This document shows, piece by piece, positions 36,605 through 45,314 of a stretch of DNA of 64,000 nucleotides (positions are counted from its first letter, which is position 1; every line of letters begins with the position of its first letter). The DNA comes from Croceicoccus mobilis (GTDB taxonomy: Bacteria; Pseudomonadota; Alphaproteobacteria; Sphingomonadales; Sphingomonadaceae). Location of the stretch: contig NZ_LYWZ01000022.1 in NCBI RefSeq assembly GCF_001661965.1, positions 62,001 to 126,000 of the forward strand, in the 5' to 3' direction. Below the pieces are notes generated by a model. The model did no database searches and was not told where the DNA came from. It worked only from the letters and a program-made list of their open reading frames with translations. Both the position numbers and the translations under genes were made by a program.

Positions 36605-37033
36605 ATGGATAATCCCGCCATTGACATGAGCGAGACCCTCATCACGCTCACGTCAGATATCGTCGCTGCACATGTCAGCAACAACAGCGTGGACGTCGCC
36701 GACGTCCCCACGCTCATCACCAATGTCTATTCCGCGCTTTCGGGCCTGGGCGAGACTGCGGTCGAAGAAGAAACGCCGCCTGAGCCTGCAGTTTCGATCC
36801 GCTCGTCGGTCAAGCCGGACTACATCGTCTGCCTTGAAGACGGCAAGAAGCTGAAGATGCTCAAGCGTCACCTGATGACGCATTACAACATGACGCCGGA
36901 AGAATATCGCCAGCGTTGGAACCTGCCCGCCGACTATCCGATGGTTGCCCCCAACTATGCGGAAAAGCGTCGCGAGCTGGCCAAGAAGATCGGCCTGGGC
37001 CGCAAGCCCGGCGCCCGCAAGAAGAAGGGCTGA
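36605..37033 (+). CDS. mucR: MucR/Ros family zinc-finger transcriptional regulator
   Basis: A 142-residue regulator. The DNA-binding domain contains YIVCLEDGKKLKMLKRHLMT, then H and YNMTPEEYRQRWNLP. The zinc ligands are one Cys, Asp three residues later (CLED) in place of the second Cys, and two His (RHLMTH). The Asp variant is known in Ros/MucR relatives. MucR controls envelope, motility and exopolysaccharide genes in alphaproteobacteria and acts like a nucleoid-associated silencer. The start at 36605 follows AAAGGAAA; the longer frame from 36539 is not used. Confidence 0.95.
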   Translation: MDNPAIDMSETLITLTSDIVAAHVSNNSVDVADVPTLITNVYSALSGLGETAVEEETPPEPAVSIRSSVKPDYIVCLEDGKKLKMLKRHLMTHYNMTPEEYRQRWNLPADYPMVAPNYAEKRRELAKKIGLGRKPGARKKKG

Positions 37034-37092
37034 CCCCGCTCAGCCTTTCAACCCCGGGTCGGCATTCCCCCATTTCATGCCGACCAAAGGAC

Positions 37093-37165
37093 AGGGGCGG
37101 TTGCGCTTGTGTGCACGCGGTTTATGATCGCGGCCAACTCGGCGGCAACCGCCCCTTTCTCTTTA
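37093..37165 (+). terminator. Intrinsic terminator between mucR and fur
   Basis: AGGGGCGGTTGC (37093-37104) pairs perfectly with GCAACCGCCCCT (37145-37156) across a 40-nt loop that has its own CGCG/CGCG hairpin. TTTCTCTTT follows. It ends 14 bp before the fur start. Confidence 0.8.
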
Positions 37166-37178
37166 TGCAGGTTCCATA

Positions 37179-37598
37179 GTGCCCAACCCCATCGACATCG
37201 AAGCCGTCTGCGCCGAACGCGGACTGCGCATTACCGAACAGCGGCGCGTCATTGCCAAGGTGCTGTCCGAAAGCACCGACCATCCCGACGTCGAAAAGCT
37301 GCATGAACGCGCGGTCGCGGTGGATCCGGGCATCTCGATCGCCACGGTCTATCGCACCGTGCGCCTGTTCGAGGAGGCGGGCATCCTGGACCGTCACGAT
37401 TTCGGCGATGGCCGCGCCCGATATGAAGCATCGCCCGAGGCGCATCACGATCATCTGATCGATGTCGAGACCGGCAAGGTCGTCGAATTCGTCGATCCCG
37501 AGCTTGAGGCCCTTCAGCGCGAAATCGCCGAGCGGCTCGGCTTCCGCCTCGTCGACCACCGGATGGAGCTTTACGGCGTCCGTCTCGACCGGGACTGA
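37179..37598 (+). CDS. fur: Fur family metal-responsive regulator
   Basis: A 139-residue regulator. The winged-helix part has RGLRITEQRRVIAKVLSES and the recognition helix ISIATVYRTVRLFEEAGI; the metal-binding part has EASPEAHHDHLIDVETGKVV and LVDHRMELYGVRLDRD. The His-His-Asp-His metal site is intact, but the cysteines of the structural zinc site found in enterobacterial Fur (after HHDHLI) are absent, as in many alphaproteobacterial Fur/Mur proteins. It may sense iron or manganese. Translation begins at GTG. The next gene, plsC, starts 3 bp after its stop. Confidence 0.92.
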   Translation: MPNPIDIEAVCAERGLRITEQRRVIAKVLSESTDHPDVEKLHERAVAVDPGISIATVYRTVRLFEEAGILDRHDFGDGRARYEASPEAHHDHLIDVETGKVVEFVDPELEALQREIAERLGFRLVDHRMELYGVRLDRD

Positions 37599-37601
37599 TC
37601 C

Positions 37602-38357
37602 GTGGTGAGCTGGCGCGCAGGCCTCCGCCTTGTCGCCATGGCCATTTGGCTGGTCGGCTGCGTCACCGCCTATTACCTCGTCGCGATTTTGCCGGGCCGC
37701 AATCCGGTGCCGCCGGTCTTCCTTGCCGGCATCGCCTTTATTGCGGGGGTGGAGATCGAGGTGCGCGGAACACCGCCGCGCCGCGCCATGCTGCTTGCCA
37801 ATCATGTCAGCTGGATGGACATCCCGGTGCTCGCCGCGACAGCTCGCTCCGCCTTTGTCGCGCATGACGGGCTGCAGGGGCATCCGATCCTGAAACGCCT
37901 GTGCGAGATGAACCGCACCGTTTTCATCGCCCGCTCTCGCCGTCACACCGTCGCCGACCAGGTCGCGCAATTGCGCGAGGCGCTGGAGGTCAATCACGTC
38001 CTCACGCTCTTTCCCGAAGGGACCACCGGCACGGGCGACTGCCTGCTTCCGGTCAAGAGCTCGCTGCTTTCCGCCATCGACCCGCCGCCCGAAGACCACG
38101 ATGGACCCGTGCCAATCGTGCCGGTGCTTCTCGCCTATGAAGACGCGCCTGATGTAGCGTGGGGGGACCAGCCGGGGCCGGAGAACTTCATCGCCATACT
38201 CTCGCGCCGCGAACCGGTGCGCGTGACCGTGCATTTCCTGCCCCCGCTGGCGGGTGAAGAACTGGCCGGAAGGAAGGCCATGGCCGCCGCGATTACCGCG
38301 CACCTGAGCGACGGACTGAACGCCGCCGGACTTTCCAAAACGCCCGCATTGGCGTAG
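37602..38357 (+). CDS. plsC: 1-acyl-sn-glycerol-3-phosphate acyltransferase
   Basis: A 251-residue membrane-bound acyltransferase making phosphatidic acid. One N-terminal membrane segment (LVAMAIWLVGCVTAYYLVAI) precedes the catalytic motif NHVSWMD (the HX4D box) and the substrate motif LFPEGTTGTG. The C-terminus faces the cytoplasm. Translation begins at GTG, 3 bp after the fur stop, and the stop overlaps the GTG start of miaB by one base, so fur-plsC-miaB is probably one transcript. Confidence 0.93.
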   Translation: MVSWRAGLRLVAMAIWLVGCVTAYYLVAILPGRNPVPPVFLAGIAFIAGVEIEVRGTPPRRAMLLANHVSWMDIPVLAATARSAFVAHDGLQGHPILKRLCEMNRTVFIARSRRHTVADQVAQLREALEVNHVLTLFPEGTTGTGDCLLPVKSSLLSAIDPPPEDHDGPVPIVPVLLAYEDAPDVAWGDQPGPENFIAILSRREPVRVTVHFLPPLAGEELAGRKAMAAAITAHLSDGLNAAGLSKTPALA

Positions 38358-39700
38358 TGGCGCGCGCCATGAACGACATCACCTCTCCCCAAGGATTCCC
38401 GCGCAGCTATCGCATCAAGAGCTTCGGCTGCCAGATGAACGTCTATGACGGCGAACGCATGGGCGAAATGCTGGGCGCGCAGGGCATGGCGCCTGCGGCA
38501 GAGGGCGAAGATGCCGATCTCGTCGTGCTTAACACCTGCCACATCCGCGAAAAGGCCGCAGAGAAGGTCTATTCCGACATCGGACGTTTGCGCCGCGAAG
38601 ATGGCACCAGCCCGCTGATCGCGGTCGCAGGCTGCGTCGCGCAGGCCGAGGGCGAGGAGATCATGAGCCGCAGTCCCGGCGTGTCCATGGTCGTCGGCCC
38701 GCAGGCATACCACCGCCTCCCCGGCATGATCGAAAAAGCCACCAGGGGCGAGCGCGTTACCGACACCGACATGCCGACCGAGGCGAAGTTCGGCGCCCTC
38801 CCCGCCCGGCGCAAGACCGCACCGTCGGCGTTCCTCACCGTGCAGGAAGGCTGCGACAAGTTCTGCACCTATTGCGTCGTGCCCTATACGCGCGGCGCGG
38901 AAATCAGCCGCCCCTATGCGGACCTGATCGACGAAGCGCAGAGGCTGGTCGATGGCGGCGCACGCGAAATCACGCTGCTGGGCCAGAACGTGAATGCGTG
39001 GACAGGCGAGGACGCCAAAGGCCGCGCCATCGGCCTCGACGGGCTGATCCGCGAGCTGGCGGCGCTGCCCGATCTGAAGCGCATCCGCTATACCACCAGC
39101 CACCCCAATGACGTGACCGATGGCCTCATCGCCGCGCATGGCGAGGTGGAGAAGCTGATGCCTTACCTGCACCTGCCCGTGCAATCGGGGAGCAGTTCGA
39201 TTCTGTCAGCCATGAACCGCAGCCACACCGCCGAAAGCTATATCCGCGTGATCGAACGCTTCCGCGAAGCGCGCCCCGATATCGCCATCAGCGGCGATTT
39301 CATCGTCGGCTTCCCCGGCGAAACGGACACCGATTTCGAGGACACTTTGCGCATGGTGGAAACGATCCGCTATGCCGCTGCCTTCTCCTTCAAATATTCC
39401 CCCCGCCCCGGCACCCCTGCCGCGACGATGGAAGATCAGATCGCCAAGGAGGTCATGGACGAGCGGCTCCAGCGCCTGCAGGCCGCGATTACGCGCGACA
39501 GCTACGCCTTCAACACGGCATCGGTCGGCAAGATCTGCGAAGTGCTGGTGGAGCGCAAGGGTCGCAAGCCCGGCCAGTGGATCGGCAAGACCCCGTGGCT
39601 GCAATCGGCCTGGTTTACCGGCGACGCGCAGCTGGGCGATCTGATCACTGTCGAGCTGGTCGAGGCCGGGCCCAACTCGCTGGAAGCGCGCGTCCTCTAA
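38357..39700 (+). CDS. miaB: tRNA-2-methylthio-N6-dimethylallyladenosine synthase MiaB
   Basis: A 447-residue radical-SAM methylthiotransferase acting on A37 of tRNAs that read UNN codons. The N-terminal cluster cysteines are in SFGCQMNVYD, NTCHIREKA and AGCVAQ; the radical-SAM motif is QEGCDKFCTYCVVPYTRG; the C-terminal TRAM-type domain includes VGKICEVLVERKGRKPGQWI. All six cluster Cys are present. Translation may start at GTG 38357 (overlap with plsC) or ATG 38369. The stop overlaps the convergent lipoprotein gene by 4 bp. Confidence 0.97.
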   Translation: MARAMNDITSPQGFPRSYRIKSFGCQMNVYDGERMGEMLGAQGMAPAAEGEDADLVVLNTCHIREKAAEKVYSDIGRLRREDGTSPLIAVAGCVAQAEGEEIMSRSPGVSMVVGPQAYHRLPGMIEKATRGERVTDTDMPTEAKFGALPARRKTAPSAFLTVQEGCDKFCTYCVVPYTRGAEISRPYADLIDEAQRLVDGGAREITLLGQNVNAWTGEDAKGRAIGLDGLIRELAALPDLKRIRYTTSHPNDVTDGLIAAHGEVEKLMPYLHLPVQSGSSSILSAMNRSHTAESYIRVIERFREARPDIAISGDFIVGFPGETDTDFEDTLRMVETIRYAAAFSFKYSPRPGTPAATMEDQIAKEVMDERLQRLQAAITRDSYAFNTASVGKICEVLVERKGRKPGQWIGKTPWLQSAWFTGDAQLGDLITVELVEAGPNSLEARVL

Positions 39701-40317
39701 CCCTCGATCAGCACGCGCCCGTTGTCATAGGCGTCTTCGCCCAGCAGCACCGTGCCAGCATCTTCGGCAGGTTCGGTGGCGACTGTCGTGGGGTTCGATG
39801 GATAGCGGACTCCATCGTACTGCATCACCGCAAAACCGCCCTCGGCCCCGCCGCCGCCAACGCGCACGGCAATGTCGCGCCAGCCATTGTGCCGGGGCTG
39901 CAGGAATCCGACCGGTAGCTTTGCCACGCTGGCATCCATGCGCACCGCATAGGTCTCGCCCTGCTTTTGCAGCACCAGCAGGTTGCACCCGCCCGTGCCG
40001 CACATCATCGGGCCATAGACATAGGCCACGATCTCACCCACCCGGTCTCCGTCAAGGTCGATGACGCGGCTCGCCACCATGACCTTCCCGCCTGTATCGG
40101 CGAAACGCTGGCGCAGGAAATCATCGGCGGCATCGGGTGCCTGCGCGATGGGTTCCATCATATCACCGCTGGTGTCGATCAGCGCCTGCTCGCCTTCTTC
40201 GCCCGGTTCGGACAGGCCGGTCTCGATAGCCTCTTCCATCGGCGTATCCTCGGCCGGGCTGCAGGCGGCCAGCAGCGCGACACAGGCGGTCACGGGGAGG
40301 AAGCGGGCGATCGTCAT
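39697..40317 (-). CDS. Putative lipoprotein, function unknown
   Basis: A 206-residue protein with a lipoprotein signal (MTIARFLPVTACVALLAAC, Cys at 19) and an acidic, low-complexity linker (EDTPMEEAIETGLSEPGEE). The C-terminal domain has two cysteines (MMCGTGGCNLLVLQ) and a VRVGGGGAEGGFAVMQYDG segment, suggesting a small beta-rich domain. TAAGGAGAC precedes the ATG. It is divergent, with 34 bp between, from the META-domain lipoprotein. I recognise no named family. Confidence 0.7.
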   Translation of the reverse strand: MTIARFLPVTACVALLAACSPAEDTPMEEAIETGLSEPGEEGEQALIDTSGDMMEPIAQAPDAADDFLRQRFADTGGKVMVASRVIDLDGDRVGEIVAYVYGPMMCGTGGCNLLVLQKQGETYAVRMDASVAKLPVGFLQPRHNGWRDIAVRVGGGGAEGGFAVMQYDGVRYPSNPTTVATEPAEDAGTVLLGEDAYDNGRVLIEG

Positions 40318-40351
40318 GTCTCCTTAATGCGCTTGCCAGTGGGCAGCGTAA

Positions 40352-41353
40352 GTGCATAGCTCCGCCACGATGGACTGCACATGTGGATTTGCCAAGACGC
40401 GCATTCGCCTGCCCGCGCTGATCGGGGTGCTTTCCTGCGCGCTGGCGCTGGCAGGCTGCGATGCGACCGCCGATCCGGTCGCCGCCGATGGCGACCCCTT
40501 GCCGATCGCCGAAACCATCCCCGATATCGAGGAGCTGGCGCCGGACACCACCCAGGCTATGCCGGATTCCCCGCTTGCCCCCGGCTTCGCGCCGCTGGCC
40601 TTCGACCTTTCCGGGACGGGCTGGCTGATCACCGCGATCGATGGCGTTCCCACCGCCGATCTGCAGGATGATATCGCCACCGTGCATTTCGGGCAGGGCT
40701 TCCTGCGCTGGCGCGGGTGCAACATGGCGCAGGCGCTCTATATCCCGCTCAAAGGCAGCTTCGCGCTGGGCGAGCCGGAAACGGTGGACGCGGGCTGTTC
40801 CGCCAGCGAGGTCGATGCCGCCATGGCGCAAGTGCTGGCAGGCAAGCCGCTGATCGGGCGCAACCGCGAAGGCAAGATCATGCTGGCCGTGCCCGATCAT
40901 TCGCTGGTGTTGAGCGCGATCGACAGCGGCCCCAAAGACCCCGCCGCCCCGCCGCTCAACCGCGGGCCATTCGTGATGCTCGCGCCCGGCGCGCCCGATG
41001 CAAGGCCCGTGCTTTCGCTGCAGGAGGACGGCTTCACCATCTGGATGGATTGCCCCGATGCGATCACGGGCCGGTTGCGGCTGGTGGACGGGCGGCTGCG
41101 TACCGCAGCGGTGAAGGTCAGCGAGTGCGACAGCTTCCGCCCGACCGCGCGCGAAAGCCTTGCCGGCTTCTTCCGCAGCTCGCCATGGATCGCGCGCGGG
41201 GGCGATGGGCAATTGCTTTTAAGCGATGGAGCGACGGTGATCGCCGCCCGCCAGTGCCACCCCGACGCCACTGCCTGCAAGCGCAGCAAAGCCGCGATCC
41301 ATTCCGCCGAATCGGACGGCGGGGAAGAGACAGAGCCCGCCCCTGCCCGATAA
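40352..41353 (+). CDS. META/HslJ-like domain lipoprotein
   Basis: About 333 residues. The lipobox is SCALALAGC; the ATG at 40370 may be the real start because the first codon (GTG) lies before a non-hydrophobic stretch. A low-complexity acidic linker follows, then a domain with LSGTGWLITAIDGVPTADLQ, GFLRWRGCNMAQALY and a second cysteine (VDAGCSASEVDAAM), which is META/HslJ-like. A second part (GFTIWMDCPDAITGRLRLVD) may be another copy or an extension. HslJ-like proteins affect envelope stress and novobiocin resistance in E. coli; the role here is unknown. Confidence 0.7.
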   Translation: MHSSATMDCTCGFAKTRIRLPALIGVLSCALALAGCDATADPVAADGDPLPIAETIPDIEELAPDTTQAMPDSPLAPGFAPLAFDLSGTGWLITAIDGVPTADLQDDIATVHFGQGFLRWRGCNMAQALYIPLKGSFALGEPETVDAGCSASEVDAAMAQVLAGKPLIGRNREGKIMLAVPDHSLVLSAIDSGPKDPAAPPLNRGPFVMLAPGAPDARPVLSLQEDGFTIWMDCPDAITGRLRLVDGRLRTAAVKVSECDSFRPTARESLAGFFRSSPWIARGGDGQLLLSDGATVIAARQCHPDATACKRSKAAIHSAESDGGEETEPAPAR

Positions 41354-41516
41354 GCGAACGGTGGATATCACTATCGCCCGATCGCAGCCTTGCTTGCCAG
41401 CGGGCGGATCGTGCCTATCTTGGTCACTGAAACATCGGATTTTCGTGTCGGGACAAGCGAGTCGAACTGCTGACAGAATTGGCATCTTCTCGCCCCCGCA
41501 TTGCTAAGGAGCACGA

Positions 41517-42641
41517 GTGAGCCGAAAGAACCCGCGCACTGCCGCACCCATGGCCCCTTCGGGCGATCTGCCCGATAGTGATCGGTTGAGCCCGCAATCA
41601 GCCAGTGCTGATAAAGCTCCCTATAATCCGGCTGCGGCGCAAGCCGCCCTGCAGCGGGCGGCACGCACAGAGATGGAATTCTCCGATGCCGCCATGCTCG
41701 GCGCATTGTTCGGCCAGTTCGACCGCAATCTCGTACAAATAGAGGACCGGCTTGGCGTCTATATCGCCGCGCGCGGCAACCGCGTGCAGATCGAAGGCAG
41801 CGAGGAAGCCGTCGCCCGCGCCCGCGACGTGCTGGCAGGCATGCAGCAGCAGCTGCTTTCGGGCTTCGAGCTTGACCAGGGGGCGGTGGACGCTTTGATT
41901 TCCATGACCAGTGAACCGACCCTTGATGGCATCGTCCAGCGTGAGAAAAAGGCGCTGGGCCGCGATGGCCGCCCGCAGATCATGATCCGCACGCGGAAAA
42001 AGACGATCGCTCCGCGTTCGGAAGCGCAGGCTTCCTATATGCAGGAGCTTGTTTCCAACGATGTGATCTTCGCGCTCGGCCCGGCAGGCACGGGCAAGAC
42101 CTATCTCGCCGTGGCGCAGGCGGTGGCGCAGCTGATCACCGGCAGCGTGCAGCGGCTCATCCTTTCACGCCCGGCGGTGGAGGCGGGCGAAAAGCTGGGC
42201 TTCCTGCCCGGCGACATGAAGGACAAGGTCGATCCCTATCTTCGCCCGCTCTATGACGCGCTGTACGACTGCATGCCGCCCGAACAGGTGGAACGCCGTC
42301 TGGCCAGCGGAGAGATCGAGATCGCGCCCATCGCCTTCATGCGCGGACGCACGCTGGCCGACAGCTTCATCATCCTCGACGAGGCGCAGAACACCACGAA
42401 GGAGCAGATGAAAATGTTCCTCACCCGTTTCGGCCAGAACAGCCGGATGGTGGTGTGCGGTGACCCGCGTCAGGTCGATATCCCGGGCGGCGACCGCTAT
42501 TCCGGCCTTGCCGATGCGGTCGAACGGCTGGAAGGCGTGGATGGCATCGCGGTCAGCCGCTTTACCGCCGCCGATGTCGTGCGCCACCCGATCGTGGGCC
42601 GCATCGTCGACGCCTACGAAGGAAGCGGCGTTCCGGGCTGA
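41517..42641 (+). CDS. PhoH-like ATPase (YbeZ)
   Basis: A 374-residue protein. An N-terminal KH-like segment (VQIEDRLGVYIAARGNRVQI) precedes the ATPase domain with Walker A FALGPAGTGKTYLAVAQAVA (about 188-195), the conserved SRPAVEAGEKLGFLPGDM and Walker B SFIILDEAQNTT. PhoH-like proteins work with the rRNA maturation factor YbeY, encoded 47 bp downstream. AAGGAGCAC precedes the GTG start. Confidence 0.95.
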   Translation: MSRKNPRTAAPMAPSGDLPDSDRLSPQSASADKAPYNPAAAQAALQRAARTEMEFSDAAMLGALFGQFDRNLVQIEDRLGVYIAARGNRVQIEGSEEAVARARDVLAGMQQQLLSGFELDQGAVDALISMTSEPTLDGIVQREKKALGRDGRPQIMIRTRKKTIAPRSEAQASYMQELVSNDVIFALGPAGTGKTYLAVAQAVAQLITGSVQRLILSRPAVEAGEKLGFLPGDMKDKVDPYLRPLYDALYDCMPPEQVERRLASGEIEIAPIAFMRGRTLADSFIILDEAQNTTKEQMKMFLTRFGQNSRMVVCGDPRQVDIPGGDRYSGLADAVERLEGVDGIAVSRFTAADVVRHPIVGRIVDAYEGSGVPG

Positions 42642-42688
42642 TCGGGGGCTTTTATCGGCCTGCCCGATGGCCTAGTCGCGCGAATCGA

Positions 42689-43204
42689 ATGACTGCACCG
42701 ACACTGGAAATCGACGTTTCGCCCGAATGGGGCGACGATATCGACTGGGACATGCTGGCCCATCGCGCGGCAGAGGCCTGCGCGGCCGAGGCGCAGGAGC
42801 TAGCCGATCCGGCCATGCTCGTCAGCCTCGTCTTTGCCGATGACGAGGAGATCCACGCTCTCAACAAGCAATGGCGGGCCAAGGACAAGCCGACCAATGT
42901 GTTGAGTTTCCCCATGCTTTCGCGCGAAGAGGTGCTGCGCGCGCACGCCAACAACACCGCTGATGAGAGCGAGGCCGCCCCGATCATGCTGGGCGATATT
43001 GTCCTCGCGCTGGGCGTCTGCGCACGCGAGGCTGAAGAAAAATCAGTTGCACTTGCAGTTCATGCAACGCATCTGGTGATTCACGGGTTGCTTCACCTTG
43101 CCGGGCACGACCACGAGCTGGGCGATGCCGAGGCCGAGGCGATGGAAGCGATCGAGACGAGGGCACTGGCCCGGCTCGGGATCGCCGCCCCCTATATGAA
43201 TTGA
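42689..43204 (+). CDS. ybeY: Endoribonuclease YbeY (rRNA maturation factor)
   Basis: A 171-residue zinc protein. The motif IHGLLHLAGHDHELGDAEAE holds the zinc ligands (His 132, 136 and 142). The upstream segment KPTNVLSFPML and LGDIVLALG are family-conserved. YbeY takes part in 16S rRNA 3' processing and ribosome quality control. It sits between phoH and corC as in many proteobacteria. Confidence 0.95.
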   Translation: MTAPTLEIDVSPEWGDDIDWDMLAHRAAEACAAEAQELADPAMLVSLVFADDEEIHALNKQWRAKDKPTNVLSFPMLSREEVLRAHANNTADESEAAPIMLGDIVLALGVCAREAEEKSVALAVHATHLVIHGLLHLAGHDHELGDAEAEAMEAIETRALARLGIAAPYMN

Positions 43205-43285
43205 TGGCCGCACCCCCATCTGCGGCAGACCGGACAGGTCGGCGGGAGGGGAATGCGGGTGGTGAAAGGAATCGAAAGGCCGATC

Positions 43286-44224
43286 ATGGCCGATAGCAGT
43301 CACAGTACCGACACGGGCGCCGAGCAAGACAGGCGCCTGTTATGGAACCGCATCCGCGCCTTTTTCGACGGCAGCGAGGGTGAACAATCCCTGCGCGCTC
43401 AGATCGAGGAAGCGATCGACGAACACGAGGAAGACGAGGAGCGCGACGGCCCTTCACTCGACACCGGCGACCTGTCGCTGATCGAGCGGCAGATGCTCAG
43501 GAATCTCCTGCACTTCTCCGAAAAGGATGCCGACGACGTTTCGGTGCCGCGTGGGGAGATCGTGGCCATCGACCGCAATTCGGATTGGGTGACTCTGATC
43601 GCGACCTTTGCCGAACACGGCCATTCGCGCCTGCCGGTCTATTCCGAAACGCTGGACCACGTGATCGGCATGATGCTGATCAAGGACGTGTTCCCCTTTC
43701 TGGCCACCGGCAAGCCGCCGCCCAAGGACTGGACGACTTTGATGCGCCAGCCGCTTTACGTGCCGCAGGCGCGCGGGGCGCTGGACGTGCTGGCCGACAT
43801 GCGCGCACGCCGGGTTCACCTGGCCATCGTGGTCGATGAATATTCGGGCACCGATGGCGTGATCACGATCGAGGATCTGGTCGAGGAAATCGTCGGCGAG
43901 ATTGAGGATGAGCACGACGATGCGCCGGTCGAATATCTCGTCCCCATCGACGAGGGCATGTGGGACGCCGATGCCCGCGCCGAGCTGGAGGACGTGGCCC
44001 GCCGCGTCGATCCGCTACTGGCCGAGGTGGAGGAACAGGTCGATACTTTGGGCGGCCTCGCCTTTGTGCTGGCCGAACGCGTGCCCGAACCGGGTGAGGT
44101 TCTCACCCATGAGAAGAGCGGCTGGAAACTGGAAGTGATCGCGGGCGATGAACGCCATGTCGAACGCATCCGCCTGCATCCGCCGACCGCCGACAATGAT
44201 ATCAAAGACGAGGACGCCGCCTGA
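43286..44224 (+). CDS. CorC/HlyC-type CBS-domain protein
   Basis: A 312-residue soluble protein. An acidic N-terminal segment precedes RQMLRNLLHFSEKDADDVSV, a CBS pair (VPRGEIVAIDRNSDW to GMMLIKDVFPFL; LDVLADMRARRVHLAIVVDE to GVITIEDLVEEIVGEIEDEH) and a C-terminal CorC/HlyC domain (LGGLAFVLAERVPEPGEVLT). Related proteins are linked to magnesium/cobalt homeostasis. The start at 43286 follows AAAGG; an upstream in-frame ATG (43253) is less likely. Its stop overlaps a lysR start by one base. Confidence 0.92.
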   Translation: MADSSHSTDTGAEQDRRLLWNRIRAFFDGSEGEQSLRAQIEEAIDEHEEDEERDGPSLDTGDLSLIERQMLRNLLHFSEKDADDVSVPRGEIVAIDRNSDWVTLIATFAEHGHSRLPVYSETLDHVIGMMLIKDVFPFLATGKPPPKDWTTLMRQPLYVPQARGALDVLADMRARRVHLAIVVDEYSGTDGVITIEDLVEEIVGEIEDEHDDAPVEYLVPIDEGMWDADARAELEDVARRVDPLLAEVEEQVDTLGGLAFVLAERVPEPGEVLTHEKSGWKLEVIAGDERHVERIRLHPPTADNDIKDEDAA

Positions 44225-45108
44225 TGGCGACACGCCGCCTGCCCCCGCTCCGCTCGCTGGAAGCCTTCGTGCGCATCGTGCGCCTCGGATCTGCGAAAGC
44301 TGCCGCTGCCGAACTGGCGCTGTCGCCATCCGCCCTGTCGCGCCGTGTTTCCGCACTGGAGGATTATACGGGCCGCAAATTGTTCAACCGCGGGCACCAG
44401 ACCATGAAGCTGACCGAGGACGGACAGGCTCTGTTCGACGCGGTCGCACCTGCATTGGACGAGCTGGCCGAACAGGTCGGGCGGCAGATGGCCGACAACA
44501 AGGTCATGCGCCTGCGCCTCAACGTCCTCCCGCTGTTCGGCGAACAAAGGCTGGTGCCGCGCCTGCCCGAATTGCGGCAGCTTTACCCGGCGCTGCATAT
44601 CGACATCGATTCATCGCCCAACCCGATGGCGCGTCTGGGCGAAACGCTGGATGCGGCCATCGTCATCACAGACGAGCCTGACATCAAGCTGCACGCAGTC
44701 CGGCTGGACCACAACATGGTCCACGCCATCGCTTCGCGCGATCTGGTGAACAAGCTGGGCAATATCCCCGATCCGGAGCGGTTGGAGAAACTGAACTTCC
44801 TCGTCCATTCGGACATGGACCTGTCCTTCGACGCATGGCGCGAGGCAACGGGCATGGACCTGTCCAAGGAGCCCACGGTCGATCATTTCGATTCGGGCGC
44901 GCTGATTTTGGAAGCGGCAGCGCAGGGCCTCGGCATCGCTATCATGCACGGCGACCACCTCGCCCGCGCCAAGGACGAGCGCCTCGCCAAGCTCTACGAC
45001 CTCGAGGTCGAGAGCCCCTACAGCTACTGGTTCGTATGCCGCCCCAAGGCGCTGGAAACGCGCCCCGTGCGCATCTTCCACGACTGGCTGATGAGCGCGA
45101 AGCTTTAA
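44224..45108 (+). CDS. LysR family transcriptional regulator (GcvA-like)
   Basis: A 294-residue regulator. The helix-turn-helix LRSLEAFVRIVRLGSAKAAA, LSPSALSRRVSALEDYTGRK and LFNRGHQTMKLTEDG is typical, and the effector-binding domain resembles GcvA-like LysRs. The ATG overlaps the corC stop (TGATG), so it is translationally linked to the PhoH-YbeY-CorC run. The target is unknown. Apolipoprotein N-acyltransferase (lnt) is often the gene after corC in alphaproteobacteria, but it is absent here. Confidence 0.93.
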   Translation: MATRRLPPLRSLEAFVRIVRLGSAKAAAAELALSPSALSRRVSALEDYTGRKLFNRGHQTMKLTEDGQALFDAVAPALDELAEQVGRQMADNKVMRLRLNVLPLFGEQRLVPRLPELRQLYPALHIDIDSSPNPMARLGETLDAAIVITDEPDIKLHAVRLDHNMVHAIASRDLVNKLGNIPDPERLEKLNFLVHSDMDLSFDAWREATGMDLSKEPTVDHFDSGALILEAAAQGLGIAIMHGDHLARAKDERLAKLYDLEVESPYSYWFVCRPKALETRPVRIFHDWLMSAKL

Positions 45109-45119
45109 GGCAGCCGCCC

Positions 45120-45165
45120 GCGAATTAGGGCGAGCATTGCGCAAGCAAGCGCAGCCCTAATTCGC
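45120..45165. repeat. 12-bp perfect inverted repeat after lysR
   Basis: GCGAATTAGGGC (45120-45131) and GCCCTAATTCGC (45154-45165) are perfect complements. The 22-bp loop contains its own TGCGC/GCGCA hairpin with an AAGCAA loop. There is no T-run. A second imperfect hairpin (CAGCCGCGGC-TTT-GCCGTGGCTG) lies at 45230-45252. The stretch 45109-45314 otherwise holds no supported gene. Confidence 0.75.
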
Positions 45166-45314
45166 CAGAGGCGGCAACCCGGCCGGCGGACGCAAGGGCG
45201 CTAAGCCCGCAGCGATCCGTTCAACGTGACAGCCGCGGCTTTGCCGTGGCTGCGGCAGGTTTCGGGCGTTTGGCATTTATGAGCTAATGACCGGAACGGG
45301 GTGGGTAGCTGACG

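Noticed and set aside
36605-37033. Asp in place of the second zinc Cys in MucR as a broken finger
   Set aside because: CxxD-type zinc sites are known in functional Ros/MucR relatives.
37179-37598. Fur without structural-zinc cysteines as a degenerate protein
   Set aside because: Many alphaproteobacterial Fur/Mur proteins lack these cysteines; the His-rich metal site and DNA-binding part are intact.
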